64,000 bases of DNA from Cynocephalus volans (Eukaryota; Chordata; Mammalia; Dermoptera; Cynocephalidae). Below the pieces are notes generated by a model that was given only the letters and a program-made list of their open reading frames with translations, did not search any database and was not told the origin of the DNA. The stretch lies in NCBI RefSeq assembly GCF_027409185.1, contig NC_084463.1, positions 50,772,907 through 50,836,906 of the forward strand, in the 5' to 3' direction. The stretch's first letter is position 1. Every line of letters begins with the position of its first letter. Shown here one piece after another: positions 36,871 to 46,364 of this stretch. The position numbers and the translations under genes are program-made.

Positions 36871-37179
36871 CACCCACGTGGAAGGTGGTATTATTACATA
36901 GCAGCAGGTAACAGATATAAAAACTAGGGCCAATGGTAGCTGGGTTAAAAAAAACAAACAAACCCACAAACCCTACCTGGGTAGGGCATCTAGCAGCTTG
37001 CAATTGAAACACTGGTCAACTGAAATCATTAAGGAAATTCTGGGTCTAGGCAGCTACTGCAGGGTGCAGAAGGGCATCAGCTGGGGAGAGGACAGCCACA
37101 GCCTAAGATGACAGCATAGCCTCTGGGACACTAGAGGAAGCAGCAGGAACGAGGCCTCTGAATTACTCTTTTTTTTTTT

Positions 37180-37443
37180 TCAAGTCCACTTTTTTGCAGG
37201 CTGGCTAGTTTCTCCCTGTTTCTAGGGTTTGTTTAACTCCCAGGACTGGCTAACAGGTACCTGCAGACCTCTTTGCGATTGTCCAAGCTCAGACCTGGCC
37301 AACAGAGGTCTAAAATGAGAGGAGAATTCTGGAACAGTTGTGAGATTTGCTTGACCGGAAATTGGAGGTCAGCCCTGAAGAGGAAAATTTCTTGTACAGC
37401 AAGCAGTTTTTGTGTTCTACTTAAAACAGTTGTGATCCTTTTG

Positions 37444-37526
<83 letters not shown>

Positions 37527-37990
37527 GAAGCTGGCAGATTTTTTCATCCTTGCTTTTCTCTTCACAGGACTTTGCCACGCTCGTTCCAACCAGGGCACAC
37601 AGACTCTAAAGGTGCTCTGCTAAAATCCGGAGACAGAGCATCTGCTACAGCTGAGCCCCGGGGGCCGTTGTGCCAGATTTCATTCATTCACAGCTGCTTC
37701 TATCTAGTTAGGGTTCCTAGCTGGATAGTCTACAACTGCAACACGGGGAGAAGAGGTGAGTTAACAGACAGCTTTATATTCTAGCGCGAGGGATTAAAAG
37801 AGGCTTTGGTGGAAGGGTGTGTGTGGAGGCGGAGGGTGGAGCCTGGCAGAATCCAGCATCCATCTCTCTTTTTTGCAGGCTGGACAGGTGCGCCGTGTTG
37901 CTAGGTTTCTCAGCTAACTCCTAGCATGCGCTGACAGATACCCACAGACTTCTTGGCCAGTCTCATTTCCAGGGGCTGGCTTCTGCTCCG
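37180..37990 (+). repeat. Two diverged copies of a 110-130-bp segment
   Basis: 37188-37300 and 37869-37975 both start TTTTTTGCAGGCTGG and continue through CTAGGTTT..., CTAACTCC-like and ACAGAC(C/T)TCTT positions. They may be LTR pieces of one unrecognised element. The sequence between holds the (AAT)n array. Confidence 0.45.
37447..37525. repeat. (AAT)n microsatellite
   Basis: About 26 uninterrupted trinucleotide units. Likely polymorphic. Confidence 0.97.
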
Positions 37991-38312
37991 TGACGCACTC
38001 CCTCAACTGGGACGTGACGGAGGACATCCCTTGCTCGCAACTAAAGCGCCCCGGAAGAATCGTTTCAGCCGCTGCTGCATCCACGTCCGGCACCATCGAG
38101 TAAGAAAGACTGCAGGAGACTAAGGCACACATTGCGACCGTGGACCAGGCCCACATTGCCTGTTCATGCCAACGGTGGTTCTCCTTTTGTACCTAACAGT
38201 CAAGACAATTAACTCAGGTGCCAAGCTTCCCTCAGGGACTTCAGGGTCCCAGTGGCACAGATGGACGGGAGAGGTTAGAGGACGAGACAGATCAGCAGCC
38301 CTTCTCCCTATT

Positions 38313-38334
38313 TGGGTGGCTCTGAAAAGAGCAC
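38313..38334 (-). terminator. Histone mRNA 3' stem-loop
   Basis: The minus strand has a 6-bp stem with a TTTC loop (GCTCTTTTCAGAGC) followed by CACCCA, the canonical histone 3'-end layout. One outer stem pair is mismatched. It lies 36 bp beyond the H2A C-terminal codons. A purine-rich stretch like a U7-binding element follows. This marks the H2A relic as a former replication-dependent histone gene. Confidence 0.8.
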
Positions 38335-38372
38335 GTGTGCCCTCTGCGGGCCCCTGGAGGCGGCCGGCCGCA

Positions 38373-38568
38373 CTTGCCCTTGGCCTTGTGGTGGCTCTCC
38401 GTCTTCTTGGGGAGCAGCATGGCCTGGATGTTGGGCAGGACGCCACCTTGCGCGATGTGGCCCAGCAACTTGTTGAGCTCCTCGTCGCTGCGGACGGCCA
38501 ACTGCAGGTGGCGCGGCTGATGCGCGTCTTGTTTTTGTCTCGCGCCAGCTCCCGCAGCCCGGCCGCTA
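38373..38568 (-). pseudogene. Truncated histone H2A gene relic
   Basis: The minus strand encodes the H2A C-terminal half: [18 protein letters not shown], then [28 protein letters not shown]. Upstream, the nucleotide match extends through the LAGNAARDNKKTRI region. Three lesions are visible: a one-base deletion just before RHLQ that breaks the frame, a 6-bp deletion replacing RVT by H after LLG, and loss of the stop (TGA to TGC). About the first 85 residues are missing. It is not a processed copy, because a histone stem-loop follows and a histone-type promoter precedes it. It probably belonged to the HIST3-type cluster that adjoins RNF187 in other mammals. Confidence 0.85.
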
Positions 38569-38762
38569 GGTGGCCGCGCGCCCCTTGTCACTCTGCCTGC
38601 AGCCGCCGGAGAGAGTGACGGGAGGGGCCTGGGGACTGTGGCGGCGTGGGCACGGCGAGCCGGCGCTTTACTCAGCGGAGAGCGCGCGCTGGGGCCTTGG
38701 CACTGGGCCGTGGATGCTGTACCCACCAACAGGCTGAAGACGCTCTGCAGCACGGGAGCCCC

Positions 38763-38826
38763 ATTGGCTGCTTCAGGGAGTGGTTTGTCCAATCAGACGA
38801 GATCTAGAAAATCACCTCATTTGCAT
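38763..38826 (-). promoter_or_regulatory. Remnant histone promoter: octamer and CCAAT boxes
   Basis: A perfect octamer ATTTGCAT lies at 38819-38826, a CCAATCAG on the plus strand at 38789-38796 and an inverted CCAAT (ATTGG) at 38763-38767. The same elements drive paired H2A/H2B genes. They lie about 200 bp upstream of the surviving H2A segment. No H2B coding sequence was recognised on the other side. Confidence 0.6.
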
Positions 38827-38955
38827 ACGGCTTCAAGCGCCCGTGTGCAGGGCGAAACTAGTGGGGTTAATGCCTGTCCGGAGCAGCCCTCATTTGCTGA
38901 TAGAGCCTTGAAAGTGGCCGTGAGAGCTCACCCTGGGGACCAGACTCCACGGTTT

Positions 38956-39048
38956 GGTTTTTTTTGGCAGCTGTTGGTACAGGAATCCGAACTTGTGACC
39001 TTGGTATTATAAGGTTGCACTCTAACCAACTGAGCTAACCTGCCAGCC
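38956..39048 (-). mobile_element. tRNA-Ile-derived SINE, reversed
   Basis: A T-run, GAACTTGTGACCTTGG (B-box side), CTCTAACCAACTGAGCTAAC (A-box complement) and a CCAGCCC end. It is close to the H2A promoter remnant. Confidence 0.87.
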
Positions 39049-39049
39049 C

Positions 39050-39940
39050 TGGTCTCCAAATTAAGATTCTTGTTAGAAAATAAAGCACCTCATCTTTGCA
39101 TCCTTTGAGTCATCTGACTGTAGTCCAAAGGTGCAGTGGGGCCTTCCCTTTGCCCCACGTGAACTTATGGAGACCCCACTTTCTGAATCATGTCACCAGT
39201 TGTCTAGTTACTTGGTGGGCTTCCAGCCCCTGCCAGGCACTAGCCTTCCCTTGAGGAGGTGCTGGGCGGGTGCTGACGCTGGTCCTTGGACAACCTGTGG
39301 TGGGCACAGCTGCCTGCCTTCCCCAGCTGAGGGAGGCTGGAGGCCAGCGGGGCAGAGGCTTCCCAGCTGCTGGGACCTGGCCGCGAGTCTTTGGGGCCCA
39401 AGAAGTCAAGGAAGGGGAGCACTGAGCCAGAGCACAGCCTCCCGAGAAGACTGAGACATTAGTTTACCTGCATGTTGGAATAATGGAAGTGTTCTTGTTC
39501 ATTTATTGCAGTGGGCCCAACCTTTTCCTGTATGCATAGCACTTTCATATTCCAAAAACCTCTGAGCCTTCCCTCACCTACCCCACCCACGATTTGATAG
39601 GTGCTACTTACAAAAACAAACAAACAAACAAAACCCAAACGGAAGGACTTAATGTACCCTGGGACCTGACGTTCTTCCACAAAGAAGTCCTGAGCCAGGA
39701 CAGCCCCAGGACAGCCCCAAGAGCAGCTGCAGCTTCCCGCCCCCATTCTCTTTCTCCCGTCTCCTTTTACTCTCATTTTTATTCCCCTGCTTCCCCAGTC
39801 CTCTCCCCCACTTCCCTCCCTGTTTATCTGTTTAAAACGGCCTTTTAAACCACAAACTGTTGTTCTATGCGCACACCTTTTAAGTTTGGGTAAACGGTTC
39901 TGTGTTTTTCTACTTTGCTTCTTACTTTTGTAGGTATTTA
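39050..39940. other. Unassigned interval, no gene recognised
   Basis: Frames of up to 107 codons without domains. The pyrimidine-rich stretch at 39740-39830 is low complexity. Confidence 0.3.
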
Positions 39941-39944
39941 GATT

Positions 39945-40165
39945 TCTATGCTGAAATCCTAACCCCCACTGGGATGGAGTTAGGAAGAGAGACCTTTAGG
40001 AGGTGATTAGGTCACATCGTTGGGGCCCTCACGCATGCATTAGCGCTCTTAATATGGGGACCCCCGAGCTCCCTCGCCCCTTCCTCCATGTAAGGACACA
40101 GAGATGATGATGCCGTCTGTGACTCGACCGTGTGCCCTAAGGGGCCACCCACAGTGACGCCATGT
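39945..40165 (+). mobile_element. MLT1A-like LTR, partial
   Basis: GCTGAAATCCTAACCCCCAC, GGAGGTGATTAGGTCAC and a CCATGTAAGGACACAGAG segment belong to the MLT1A 5' two-thirds. The 3' end is missing. Confidence 0.75.
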
Positions 40166-40576
40166 CCCGCTCTTCTGCTTTGACTTTCTTTCGCCTGTTT
40201 TATCTTCTACCTCTCCATGGAAGGGTGCTGGGTGTCCACCCTGCCTGCCACCACCCCAGCAGTGCCACCAGCACCAAGTGTGCATCCCCTCATAGACCTG
40301 AGAGGGGACGGCTTTGGAATGTAACACCCGGGGATGGAATTGCTGGGTCCTCAGGTAATCATGTCCTTATTTTGACCAAGTCAGCCAGCCAGATGGTGCT
40401 GCAGAATGTCCGTCCCCCACAACGGCACAGAAGGCTGCAGCGGGGAAGCTTTCTCATCCCCACCTAACAGGTCAAGGCATTACTCTTGGCGACCAATTTC
40501 TGTTGCTCCAGAAAAACGAACGAGTTTGAGCCCCTCTTCCTAGGCTTCCAAGCCTTTTCGGCTCCTGCTATAGACT

Positions 40577-40950
40577 AAATGCTCATGCCCCTTCCCTCCC
40601 ACATTTATATATTGAAATCCTAACCTGAAATGGGGTGGAATTGGAACGAGGGGTCTTTGGGGGGTGACTGGGTGTAGCCCTTATGAACGGCATTAGTGCT
40701 CTTATAACAGGGACCCCGTGCGAGGCCACAGCTGGAAGAGGTGGTGTAGTTCAGTCTGAGTCCAGAGCCCAGAGAACCAAGAGTTCTGATGTTTGAGGGC
40801 AGGAAAAGATGCCCTCTATGCACCAGGAAACAGATCTTCACCAGAAACCAAATCTACCACACCTTGATTTGGGACTTCCAGCTTCCAGGACTGTGAGGAA
40901 TAAATTTGCTTATAAGGTATCCAGTCTATGGCATTTTGTTATACCAGCTC
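40577..40950 (+). mobile_element. MLT1A-like LTR inserted in an L1 3' end
   Basis: Starts near ATAGACTAAATGCTCATG and ends CCAGTCTATGGCATTTTG. Reversed L1-like text flanks it (for example GATGGAATTGCTGGGTCC at about 40332 and TTGGTTTTTGCTTTTCTTG at 40991). Confidence 0.78.
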
Positions 40951-41326
40951 CTTCTTCATACCTTTGCCCATTTTAGTTTTTCATTCCATTTGGTTTTTGC
41001 TTTTCTTGATCTGCAGGAATTCCTTGCATAGTCTAGGTATTAACTGCATTGCTTTGGGCACTGCAAATATCCCCCGATTCCATCTCTCTTTCTTAACTCT
41101 GGCTGTGAAACCTTTGATTGAGTAGAAGCTGCACTATTTTTTGTTATAAACCTGACCACCTCACCTGTGGAAACCACTAGACTCTCGAGGGGGGTGCCCG
41201 GCCTGTGTGCTGGTGGCAAACGGGCTCTTCTGACAGCCTCGAAGCAAGGGTGCAGAGAGTCCTACCACCCACGCAAGCAGGTGGGCAGTGTGTCCACAGG
41301 TTTCTGGTTGGCCTCACTCTCTCATA

Positions 41327-41994
41327 GTCATGCACAGCATTTTAGCCAACCACGGACCTGCATACACTGCAGTGGTCCCATAAGATTATAATGAAGCAGA
41401 AAAATTCCTATCACCTCGTGACATCGTGGACATTGTAACATCGTAGTGCAATTATTCTTTTTAATTTAGTGCGGTCTCAGTGTACAGTGTTTATGACATC
41501 TACGGCAGTGCACAGTAACGTCCTAGGCCTTCACAAAGCTCACTTACCACTCACTCACTGACTCATCCACAGCAACTTCCAGTCCCGCAAGCTCCATGCA
41601 TGCTAAGGGCCCTATATCGATGTGCCATATTTTACCTTTCACACTGTATTTTTACTGTACCTTCCCCACTTTAGATATTTTGTTTGTTTGCTTTGGTGGC
41701 TGGCCGGTATGGGGATCCAAACCTTTGACCTTGGTGTTACCAACACCATGCTCTAACCAAAAGATATGCTTGGGTATACAAATACCATGTGTTACAACTA
41801 CCTACAGTATTTAGTACAGTAACATGCTGAACAGGTGTGCAGCCTGGGAGCCATAGGCTACACCATAGAGCCTAGGTGTGGTGGGCTGTACCATCTAGGT
41901 CTGCCTGAGTATACTCCATGACGTTTGTATGATGACAAAATCACCTACGGACACATTTGTGAGGACATACCCATGTCGTTAAGTGACACACGAC
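41327..41994. mobile_element. Tigger-type (Tc1/mariner) DNA transposon, internally deleted
   Basis: Partial terminal inverted repeats (AGTCATGCAC... and ...GTTAAGTGACACACGACT) are flanked by TA. Internal text (GGTCCCATAAGATTATAATG, CCAGTCCCGCAAGCTCCATG, TACAGTAACATGCTGAACAGG) is that of Tigger elements as I recall. No transposase frame. A SINE interrupts it. Confidence 0.8.
41690..41762 (-). mobile_element. tRNA-Ile-derived SINE inside the Tigger element
   Basis: GGTGGCTGGCCGGTATGGGG, CTTTGACCTTGGTG and CATGCTCTAACCAAA. It splits Tigger sequence (GTACCTTCCCCACTTTAG to GGGTATACAAATACC), so it is younger. Confidence 0.82.
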
Positions 41995-41999
41995 TATAT

Positions 42000-42220
42000 T
42001 TAGTTTGACTGCACACTGATCTCCAAAATAGCAGCCCAGCCTACACTGCGTGCTGTCTCTGGGCTCATCCAATGCAACAACCTCACTTGTGCTCGGCATT
42101 ACTAGCTTTCCGGCTTTTGTCAGCCCAGTGGAGATAAAGCAGCACCTCACTGTTGTTTTAATTTGCAATTCCCACTACCAACAAATTTAAGCATCTCCTT
42201 ATATTTTGTTGTCATTGTCA
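42000..42220 (-). mobile_element. L1 3' end, reversed
   Basis: CACTGATCTCCAAAATAGC, CACCTCACTGTTGTTTTAAT and TTGCAATTCCCACTACC are the usual reversed L1 3'-UTR phrases. It probably continues the L1 split by the Tigger and MLT1A elements. Confidence 0.6.
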
Positions 42221-42224
42221 ACCT

Positions 42225-42830
42225 GATGGAATAATAGCTTCTCAACTAAGTAACATATGAGAAAATGGCCCTTAATGTTTTTATCTATTCTCTTTGGACA
42301 AAGGATGCTGAAATTAAAATCAAGCTTCAGTCCCCTGCTATCCACGACTTTCCCACCAAGCTCTGATGATAAGACTTAGAGGACAGGGTATCAAGATACT
42401 GAATAAATCAATCAATTTCTTTAAAATATGTCCCCTACCTTCCAGCAAACCAACCTTTGTTTCTCCTTCCTCTCTGCAAAGTCTGGCCTCAGTTTCCTCT
42501 CCCGTGCCCCCCTGTGCTAACCTCAGAAAATCCTCCTGCCCAGTCCTGCCCTCGACAGCCCAAAGGACATCTGCTTGTGAAGAAGCCACACAGAACATGT
42601 GCACTATGTGGCCTCCCGGAGCTCTCACGGTAAGGAGCATCTGTTTCGAGCTGTTTGTGTGAAATATTGTTTGAGCACAGACCTGAGGGAGGTGAGGGAA
42701 TTGGCCACGCAGCTATCTGGGGTAGGAACGTTCCATGGACAACAATGGCCAAGGTGTGGCCCACCTGGTATGTGGAAGAAACAGCATAGAGGCCACCATG
42801 ACCGGTCAGCTGGGAGCAGCAGCAGGCTCT
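42225..42830. other. Unassigned interval, no gene recognised
   Basis: Frames of 98-100 codons on both strands at 42338-42662 have no domains. Confidence 0.3.
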
Positions 42831-42834
42831 GGCT

Positions 42835-43130
42835 TTTTTTTTTTAAATAAATTTTATTATGTATAATTAAGGTATACAACATGATGTTATGGATATATGA
42901 AGGGTCTTCAAAAAGTTCATGGGCTTATCTTTTAACTCCATTTTCCACCGACTTTTTGAAGTACCCTTGTATAGAGACAGCAAAAGGGTTACTATGTAGT
43001 AATGCAAATTAACATAGCCATCACCGCCCATAAGTACCCATTTTTTGTGTGTGTGGCAAAAGACCAGCTGAAATCTACTCATTTTGCAAGAATCCCAAAT
43101 ACAGTACAATTAACTGTGAGTCTCCATGAT
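42835..43130 (-). mobile_element. L1 3'-end sequence carrying a MITE
   Basis: TTTATTATGTATAATTAAGG with TACAACATGATGTTATG and CAAATTAACATAGCCATCACC are reversed L1 3'-UTR text. The MITE at 42898-42969 interrupts it. Confidence 0.6.
42898..42969. mobile_element. Mariner-like MITE (72 bp)
   Basis: GAAGGGTCTTCAAAAAGTTC pairs with GACTTTTTGAAGTACCCTTG as terminal inverted repeats. TA lies at 42896-42897 and 42970-42971. Related to the copy at 1457-1541. Confidence 0.75.
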
Positions 43131-43735
43131 GTACATTAGATTTCTAGACTTGTTCATCCTATGAATTTTTAAGATCAGTCTCCCCACCGGGTTGGGAGTG
43201 TATTGCTGGAACATGGAGGGGAGGGAGGTGAAGTTCCCAGGTGTCCCAGCTAGGAGACAACAGTGCCACGGACCCCAGCATGCTAGCAGGTGGAGCCATG
43301 TCAGGGTCTGTGGCTATAGGAAGAGCCAACGGGATTCCCTTGCAGATCTAACATGGGCTGGGACAGGAAAGCACTCAGATGCCTCCCGCATGTATGCATG
43401 AGAACTGGAAGAATCGGGCCCTTCCTTGGTTTATGATGGGGTGAGTATGAGGTGGATATTCAGAGAAGTTGTTGAGCAGGCAGCTGGACATGGGATGGAG
43501 TGAGGGAGAAAGACCCATGCTGGAGAGGTGATGGAGAGACCACAGAACACACAGTGTCACTGAACGGTGCCTGCAGGATAGACACGGACCAAGCACAGAA
43601 GCCCCAAGTTCTTCAGCATGAAGAGGTCAGAGTGCAGCCCACCAAGGAGACGGAGGAGCATCCCTACAGCAAGAGGAGACCCAAGCTGGGTGGTGCCTGA
43701 GGGACCCCGGAAGAAAGCCCATAAAGAAAGGAGCA
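43130..43735. other. Unassigned interval, no gene recognised
   Basis: Purine-rich unique-looking DNA. Frames up to 74 codons without domains. Confidence 0.3.
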
Positions 43736-44095
43736 TCCCACACACAAAACTCAACTCAAAATGGATTAAGGACTTAAACATAAGACCCTGAAACTGGAAA
43801 ACTAGCAGAAGAAAACATAGGGAAAAGGCTTCTTGACATGGGTCTGAGCAAAGAATTTTCAGCTATGACCCCGAAAGCACAGGCAACAAAAGCAAAAATA
43901 GACAAATGGGATTACATCAAAGTAAAAAGCTTCTCACAGCAAAGGAAACTATCAATACAGCGAAGAGACAACATGCAGACTGGGAGAAAATGTCTGTAAA
44001 TTATACACTGGATAAGGGGTTAATATCCAAGATATACAAGGAACCAAAACAACTCAATAAATAGTAGGAAAAGAAATAACCCGATTAAAAAATGG

Positions 44096-44190
44096 GCAGG
44101 GCTGGCAAGTTAGCTCAGTTGGTCAGTGTTGTACCACTGAGGTCAAGGCTTCAGATCCCTACACTGGCCAGCTGCCAGAAAAGAAAGAAA
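44096..44190 (+). mobile_element. tRNA-Ile-derived SINE in L1
   Basis: GGGCTGGCAAGTTAGCTCAG (A-box), a GCTTCAGATCC B-box, GGCCAGCTGCC end and an A-rich tail. GGGCA occurs at both borders. Confidence 0.85.
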
Positions 44191-44236
44191 AGAGGGCAAA
44201 TGAGCTGAATGGACATTCCTTAAAAGAAGACATGCA

Positions 44237-44523
44237 GGGCCAGCCCATGGCTCACTTGGGAGGGCGTGGTGCTGACAACACCAAGTCATGGTTTAAGATC
44301 CCCTTACTGGTCATCTTTATTTTTTTATTTTTATTTTTTTTAAAAGATGACCAGTAAGGGGATCTTAATCCTTGACTTGGTGTTGTCAGCACCATGCTCA
44401 GCCAGTGAGCGAATCGGCCATCCCTATATGGGATCCGAACCCGGGGCCTTGGTGTTATCAGCACCACACTCTCCCGAGTGAGCCACGGGCCGCCCAATTA
44501 GTCATCTTTAAAGAAAAAAAAAA
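44237..44523 (+). mobile_element. Dimer-type SINE (plus) interrupted by a reversed copy
   Basis: Starts GGGCCAGCCCATGGCTCAC, reaches CTTACTGGTCATCTTTA, is broken at 44319 and resumes at 44501 with the duplicated GTCATCTTTA and its A-tail. Outer duplication AAGACATGCA at 44227-44236 and 44524-44533 is exact. Confidence 0.88.
44320..44500 (-). mobile_element. Dimeric SINE inserted in the previous SINE
   Basis: Reversed dimer: T/A-rich tail complement, GATGACCAGTAAGGGGATC, both monomers in complement, and a CGGGCCGCCC end. GTCATCTTTA is duplicated exactly at 44310-44319 and 44501-44510. Together with its host it forms a tail-to-tail inverted repeat. Confidence 0.88.
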
Positions 44524-44769
44524 AAGACATGCAAATGGCCAACAGACATATGAAAAAATGCTCAATATCTCTAATCATCAAGGAAATGCAAATTGAAATC
44601 AAGAGATAGCACCTCACACCTGTTAGTATGGCTATTATCGAAAAGACAAAAGATAACGAGTGTTGGTGAGGATGTAGAGAAAAGGGAACCCTTGTACACT
44701 GTTGGTGGAACTGCAAATACATAAATCAATTACAGAAAACAGTACAGAGGTTCCTCAAAAACTTAAAAA

Positions 44770-44860
44770 TAGGGCTGGCTGAATAGCTCAGTTGGTTAGA
44801 GCACGGCCTTATAACCCCAAGGTCAAGGGAGCTGCTGAAAAAAATAAACAAAAATATTTT
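44770..44860 (+). mobile_element. tRNA-Ile-derived SINE in L1
   Basis: GGGCTGGCTGAATAGCTCAG, GTTGGTTAGAGCACGG, a truncated B-box region and an A-rich tail. L1 text continues on both sides. Confidence 0.82.
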
Positions 44861-45504
44861 AAAAGACCTCCCATATAATCCAGTACTCCCACTGCTGGGC
44901 ATATACCCAAAGGGTTTGAAATCAGTATGTCGAAGAGAGGACTGCACCCCCATGTTCATCGCAGCAGTATTTACAATAGTCGAGACACAGAATCAATGTA
45001 ATTGTCCAACAATGGATGAACGGATTAAAAAAAAAGTGGTATATATACACCACGGAATACTATTCAGACTTAAAAAAGAAATTCTGTCACTTGCAACAAC
45101 ATGGTCGAATCTAGAGAACATTAAGTGAAATAAGCCAGGCACAGGAAGACAAATACTCATGATCTCACTCATGTGCAGACTCTGAAAAGTCAAACTCATC
45201 AAAGTAAAGAGTAGAATGGCAGTCACTAGGGGCTGGGGAAAAGGGGCATTGGGCACATAGTGGTCCAGGGGTACTAAGCTCCAGTTACGCAGGACGAATC
45301 AGTTCTAGAGATCTCCTGTACAGCTTGGTGACTATAGTTAACAATTACCGTAAACTCGAAAACTGCCAAGGGTAGATTTTTAAATGTTCACCCTACAAAA
45401 AATATGTGAGGTAATGAATATGTTAATTAGCTTGATTCAGTTCTTCCACAATATATTCATATATCAAAACATCACATCGTACCCAATAAATATACACAAT
45501 AAAA

Positions 45505-45890
45505 AAATTTTGTTTTTAAAGAAGGTTGCACTGACTCATGAGTTGAGACGAGGAATGTGAACCAGCTGTTGGATTTGATGAACTGGAGAAATTTCCTCCC
45601 AATCTGCAGGTTATCTGGCTGCCCTGATAAGAACAGCTTGGTGTTGGGAGAGAGTCTGTGTGTTGTCAGGTCGTGGCCAGGCAAGTATCGCGGGCACAGC
45701 ACGGAGGAACGGCAACAGGCTGGGGCCTTACGCTGGGGGAGAAGAGACCGAACCCTGAATAGATGGAAAGATGGTGAGAGATGGACCCAAGTCTCAGGGC
45801 TGGGAGATGGCTGGAGCAGCAACAGATGCTCTGCTCAGCAAAGCTCGAGTCAGGCTCCTGCAGTCTCTCTTGGGGCCGTCTGTGTGCATC
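45505..45890. other. Unassigned interval, no gene recognised
   Basis: Frames of about 117 codons overlap on both strands, without domains. Confidence 0.3.
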
Positions 45891-45894
45891 CTTG

Positions 45895-46305
45895 TAAAAT
45901 CCAGATTTAGCAAGAACCTTGTTAAGTCAGTTTAGCAACAATCTCCCCACCCTCGATACCTGACCACCCTGTATGTGATCAGGCTCCTCATCTGCCCCCA
46001 TCCCCGAGGTGATATCCAGTCACCCTGGCCTGTCTGCAGCAAGAATCCTGTTAGGCTGATTTAACCAGAATCCCCCTCCCCCCTGATGTCCCCTTTTAGT
46101 GATTTCCATCCATGGACCCCCACCCTGCTCCTTGGCTATAAATCCCCTCTTGCCCCTGCTATGTTCAGAGTTGAGACCAATCTCTCTCCACCACTGCAAG
46201 ACCCTGTTGCAGCGAGCCCTACGCTGTAAGCAATGGTCCTCAGTAAAGTCCTCCCTGCTGTGCTTTCATGAGCGGCACTGAGTAATTGTTTCTTTGACAC
46301 TGAGA
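45895..46305 (+). mobile_element. ERV1-type LTR
   Basis: Pyrimidine-rich U3, CTTGGCTATAAATCCCC as TATA box (near 46137), then an R/U5-like part. No poly(A) AATAAA in the plus sense, but CAGTAAAGTCC at about 46240 may serve. It ends near GTTTCTTTGACA, close to the RNF187 poly(A) site. Confidence 0.6.
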
Positions 46306-46364
46306 CCGGGAGGGGGAAGAGGCCGTGTGGACACACAGAGACCAGAGGAGGGACATGAATTAAA

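Larger units (their letters stand above)
43738..45505 (+). mobile_element. L1 3' part (ORF2 end and 3' UTR) with nested SINEs
   Basis: From CAAAATGGATTAAGGACTTAA through the ORF2 C-terminal text (GAACGGATTAAAAAAAAAGT, GTGGTATATATACACC) to the 3' UTR end with CAATAAATATACACAATAAA and an A-run. Broken by several SINEs, so no coding capacity. Best-preserved L1 in the window. Confidence 0.88.
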
